A stretch of DNA of 64,000 nt from an uncultured Bacteriovoracaceae bacterium (GTDB lineage Bacteria > Bdellovibrionota > Bacteriovoracia > Bacteriovoracales > Bacteriovoracaceae), in the NCBI GenBank assembly GCA_937931205.1, contig CALHBF010000010.1:18962-82961 (forward strand), given 5' to 3'. Made by a program: the position numbers and the translations under genes. The notes beneath the pieces were generated by a model that did not search any database, had not been told where the DNA came from, and saw nothing but the letters and a program-made list of their open reading frames with translations. Numbering within the stretch: position 1 is the stretch's first letter; the number at the start of each line of letters is the position of its first letter. Below, one piece after another: positions 61,348-64,000 of this stretch.

Positions 61348-63729
61348 TTATTCCATTGGTGCAATAAGCACTTTTCTTGGTTTTGAACCCTGCGCCGGGC
61401 CAACAACTCCCTGCCTCTCCATTTCTTCAATCAGGTTGGCAGCGCGGTTATAGCCCACCCCTAGGCGACGCTGTAAGAACGAAGCCGACGCCATGCGGTG
61501 CAGTGCAACGATTTTAACGGCCTCTTCAAATTTCTCATCTTTTAGACCTGAGTTGTCACCATCAAGCCCCATAATCCCACCTTCTGCATCTTCGCCAGCT
61601 GAACCATTATTTTCAATGTACTCAACTGCTGAAGTATCAAACTGGGCCGGAATTTCGGCAAGCTTACTAACCAATGTTTCAATCTCTTCTTCATCAACAT
61701 AAGCCGAGTGCATACGAAGAGTTTCAATCCCCTGTTTAAAGAGCATATCCCCTTTACCAAGAAGCTTTTCCGCACCCATGGTATCTAGGACAACCCTTGA
61801 GTCCATATTTGTTGTTACACGGAAAGAAACACGTGTTGGGAAGTTTGCTTTAATCACCCCAGTGATAACGTCTGTTGAAGGTCTTTGTGTAGCAAGGACG
61901 ATATGGATACCAGAAGCACGGGCCTTGGCAGCTAAGCGAGAAATTGAATTCTCAATCGCCTTTCCTGATTTTGAAAGAACCAGATCAGCAAACTCATCCA
62001 CCACCACCACGATGTATGGCATTTCATAATCCATAGCATCCACATCTTCGTAGTATTTATTAATCTTACAAAGAAGCTCGTGTCCTGCTACTTTAAGTTT
62101 TTTATTAAAGCCTTCTATATTCTTTACACCAAAATCTTTAAGTAGCGAGTAACGTCTCTCCATTTCATCAATTGTCCACATAAGTGAAATAGAAGCAATT
62201 TGAGGATCAGTCACAACCGGCATAATTAAATGCGGAAGCGTTTGATAAAGAGCAAGTTCGAGTTGCTTAGGATCAATCATGATTAAGCGTAACTTTTTAG
62301 GTGATAGCTTAATAATGAGTGAAACCAGCATGGTGTTAATGAATACCGATTTACCTGCTCCTGTTGTACCTGCCACTAGTAAGTGTGGTGTTGAAGCAAG
62401 ATCAACAACAGCTGCGTCTCCGTAAGCATCTTTCCCCATCGCAATAGGAAGTCTGAGATTTGAGCTCAAGAAGGCGTGAGATTTTAAAACCTCATCTAGA
62501 TAAATAAGGTCTCTAGGGTTTCTAGGAACTTCGATACCAATCGTTGATTTCCCTTTCATCGGATAAACCATACGAATTGGAGCACCCATAAGTGCTAGTG
62601 AAAGGTCATCAGTTCTGTTCGTTACTCCGGCAACTTTAACACCAGCGCCAAGCTCGAGTTCAAAAGTATCAACTACTGGCCCTTTTAAAACATTGATCAC
62701 AGAAGCTCTAATATTAAACTCTAAGAGTTTCGCTTCAATAGCGTGAGCAATAGTGACAAAGTAATTCTCATCCGGATCGTTAGATGTATTTGAAACCTTC
62801 TGAGGAGCAATACAATCAATTAACTCATCAGCTTTGAAGAAAGTATCTTCTTTTACAACCCGAGTAACGAATGGACTATCAACCGCTTCAAACTCTGTTT
62901 CAACTTCTTCATTTCCTGTATCTTCATGAGTAGTAAATTGAGTTGAGGACGCAAGAACTTCAACTGTATCTTCATCAGTTGTATTCTCATTCATAACAGA
63001 GTCACTTACGACATCATCATTTTCTTCCATTTCAAATGAAGGAATAATAGGAGTTACTTTTCTCTCTACAGGAGCAGGAATCTCTGGCTTAGGAGACTCT
63101 GACTTTTTGACTCTGAGTGTTTGAATCTTTTGGGCATTCGTTTTAACAGAATCCTTTAGAGTTTCACCCTTCTTGAAAAGAGTCGCAAAACTAAATTCTT
63201 TGAATCGAGAATAATCAACTTCAGACAAGTAACGAGGAATATTGAGAAGAATTTCGTAGCACTTCTTAAAGAAGGCCATAAATGCTTTTTCTGAAACAAA
63301 ATAGAAAAGGGCAAGAGAAGAAGCAATGAAAAGCAAGGCCATATAAAGATGGCCAATATAATCATTAATTAACGAGTAGAGCCCCTCCCCTAAAGAGATC
63401 GGCGCTAATAAATAACATACTGAGAAACAAGAAAGAGTTAAAAAGAGAGCGATAAAAGAAGTCGTTGTTTCATTCTGTTTTTTAGAAAGAAGCAAAGTAT
63501 TTAATAAGGCAAAAATAACAAAGGAAGAGGTAATCCAGATTCCACACCAGTAACCAAAGTTAGCAAGTATGGTGGAGAGATAATAAGTGATGATATTCAC
63601 TGAATCGTTCTGATAACTAATTTCAAAGTAATTATCTGGTAATGAATCATGCAGTGAAAAATAAGTGATATTTAAAAATGTGAGAGCAAAAAGGGTATAG
63701 AGCTGTATTTTAATGATTTTTTTTTCCAT
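61348..63729 (-). CDS. ftsK: DNA translocase FtsK/SpoIIIE
   Basis: 793 residues from ATG 63729; the promoter ends 6 bases before this ATG, so the 23 codons upstream cannot be translated from that RNA. N-terminal membrane domain with four helices (about 10-150), a short charged linker (about 190-320), then the alpha/beta motor with Walker A GTTGAGKS near residue 450 and Walker B VVVVDEFADL near 575. A C-terminal gamma winged-helix domain (about 730-793) reads KOPS-type DNA sites: FLQRRLGVGYNRAANLIEEM. The linker is much shorter than in E. coli FtsK and nearer to SpoIIIE. Confidence 0.95.
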   Translation of the reverse strand: MEKKIIKIQLYTLFALTFLNITYFSLHDSLPDNYFEISYQNDSVNIITYYLSTILANFGYWCGIWITSSFVIFALLNTLLLSKKQNETTTSFIALFLTLSCFSVCYLLAPISLGEGLYSLINDYIGHLYMALLFIASSLALFYFVSEKAFMAFFKKCYEILLNIPRYLSEVDYSRFKEFSFATLFKKGETLKDSVKTNAQKIQTLRVKKSESPKPEIPAPVERKVTPIIPSFEMEENDDVVSDSVMNENTTDEDTVEVLASSTQFTTHEDTGNEEVETEFEAVDSPFVTRVVKEDTFFKADELIDCIAPQKVSNTSNDPDENYFVTIAHAIEAKLLEFNIRASVINVLKGPVVDTFELELGAGVKVAGVTNRTDDLSLALMGAPIRMVYPMKGKSTIGIEVPRNPRDLIYLDEVLKSHAFLSSNLRLPIAMGKDAYGDAAVVDLASTPHLLVAGTTGAGKSVFINTMLVSLIIKLSPKKLRLIMIDPKQLELALYQTLPHLIMPVVTDPQIASISLMWTIDEMERRYSLLKDFGVKNIEGFNKKLKVAGHELLCKINKYYEDVDAMDYEMPYIVVVVDEFADLVLSKSGKAIENSISRLAAKARASGIHIVLATQRPSTDVITGVIKANFPTRVSFRVTTNMDSRVVLDTMGAEKLLGKGDMLFKQGIETLRMHSAYVDEEEIETLVSKLAEIPAQFDTSAVEYIENNGSAGEDAEGGIMGLDGDNSGLKDEKFEEAVKIVALHRMASASFLQRRLGVGYNRAANLIEEMERQGVVGPAQGSKPRKVLIAPME

Positions 63730-63735
63730 AGATAA

Positions 63736-63765
63736 ATTGTATGGCAGTCCAACACCTTGTTGCAA
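63736..63765 (-). promoter_or_regulatory. Promoter implying leaderless transcription of ftsK
   Basis: On the minus strand: TTGCAA (63765-63760), 18-base spacer, TACAAT (63741-63736), then 6 bases to the ATG at 63729. No ribosome binding site precedes the ATG. Confidence 0.6.
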
Positions 63766-63862
63766 GTAATTGGAATCATAGGACCATAATAGGGGCAAGG
63801 AAAAGATAAGAACAAGAAGTGAAAATAGGAGAATTTAGGGAGATTGTTTGAGTAGATAAAAT

Positions 63863-63887
63863 AAAAAAAGCCCATCGTGAGATGGGC
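63863..63887 (-). terminator. Terminator of the rRNA operon
   Basis: On the minus strand: GCCCATC/GATGGGC stem (63870-63876, 63881-63887) with a 4-base loop and seven T. It lies about 15 bases beyond the 5S 3' end. Confidence 0.9.
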
Positions 63888-63902
63888 TTCTTAAAATATG
63901 AA

Positions 63903-64000
63903 GGGTGCATCTTGCTATTCTCACACCAAGTGACCCTGGCACTACCTTCGCCGCAAGTGAGCTTGACTTCCAGGTTCGAGATGTTACTGGGTATTTCCTC
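63903..64000 (-). rRNA. 5S ribosomal RNA, 5' part outside window
   Basis: On the minus strand, GGAAGTCAAGCTCACTTGCG followed by GCGAAGGTAGT, and GGTGTGAGAATAG near the 3' end, match the conserved loops of bacterial 5S rRNA (GGAAGUUAAGCUC, GCGCCGAUGGUAGU, GUGAGAGUAG). Roughly the first 15-20 bases lie beyond the window; the 3' end is placed at about 63903 by analogy. 23S and 16S genes should follow to the right. The call rests on recognition of the conserved pattern, not on a covariance model. Confidence 0.92.

Noticed and set aside
1..64000. CRISPR arrays, insertion sequences, prophage, restriction or toxin-antitoxin modules, tRNA genes
   Set aside because: None was seen: no regularly spaced direct repeats, no transposase or integrase, and no tRNA-like cloverleaf with CCA or TPsiC pattern in the gaps.

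Overview
This is a gene-dense, moderately AT-rich bacterial chromosome segment with about 62 protein genes and the 3' part of a 5S rRNA. The cell is Gram-negative: there are outer-membrane barrels, lipoproteins, RseP, a heptosyltransferase-type glycosyltransferase and PssA/CdsA phospholipid genes. The mix suggests a predatory or free-living member of Bdellovibrionota, most likely Bacteriovoracales. That mix is many secreted proteins of unknown function, a secreted phospholipase A2, a metzincin-like lipoprotein, a tyrosine-degradation operon, the TIGR03545/TIGR03546 pair and a B12-domain radical SAM protein. This placement is inference from gene content, not from a phylogeny.

Layout. 1-3405 (+): three overlapping genes for exported proteins of unknown function. 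3493-7443 (+): hisS-valS. 7477-11775 (-): ClC, GT9, EI24-type membrane protein, DUF309 protein and fabI. 12137-13050 (+): metzincin-like lipoprotein, then a very small self-contained transcription unit with a 23-residue ORF. 13110-16315 (+): aminotransferase, fumarylacetoacetase-type hydrolase and homogentisate dioxygenase (tyrosine/phenylalanine breakdown). 16396-21505 (+): outer-membrane protein, flavin reductase-like protein, glycosyltransferase-like protein and the TIGR03546/TIGR03545 pair. 21562-28627 (-): fused 2-oxoacid dehydrogenase E1, radical SAM protein and two outer-membrane proteins. 28738-31890 (+): large repeat lipoprotein. 31883-33192 (-): a 37-residue ORF and leucine dehydrogenase. 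33307-34596: ferredoxin facing a thioredoxin-reductase-like flavoprotein. 34603-42924 (-): CorC-type protein, a tightly coupled five-gene operon (Zn-ribbon, multi-TM, Nudix, membrane protein, SDR), then rny, fau, zapA, ftsY and a CoA-type Nudix gene. 42917-43879 (+): epmA. 43870-49519: mixed strands, including rimO, a secreted PLA2, nadB and nadC. 49648-50763 (+): ComEC-like fragment. 50741-61127 (-): tig, truA, pssA, psd-like, tsaB, rseP, cdsA, uppS, frr, pyrH, tsf, rpsB. 61348-63729 (-): ftsK. 63863-64000 (-): end of an rRNA operon.

The rpsB-to-tig block is a translation/envelope supercluster: its genes make ribosomal protein S2, EF-Ts, UMP kinase, ribosome recycling factor, undecaprenyl-PP, CDP-DAG and phosphatidylserine. 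Branched-chain 2-oxoacid metabolism is represented by leucine dehydrogenase and the fused E1. NAD synthesis is represented by nadB-nadC without nadA.

Most notable observations: the PS-decarboxylase-like protein next to pssA appears by eye to lack the Asp, His and Ser that such enzymes need; the thioredoxin-reductase-like protein next to a 2Fe-2S ferredoxin has a degenerate NADPH site; two very small ORFs (23 and 37 residues) have strong ribosome binding sites directly behind hairpins; several genes have -10 boxes placed so that transcription should start at the ATG (leaderless); one divergent pair shares start codons inside an 8-bp palindrome; and many convergent pairs overlap tail to tail. 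All similarity and motif calls are by eye, with no database search.
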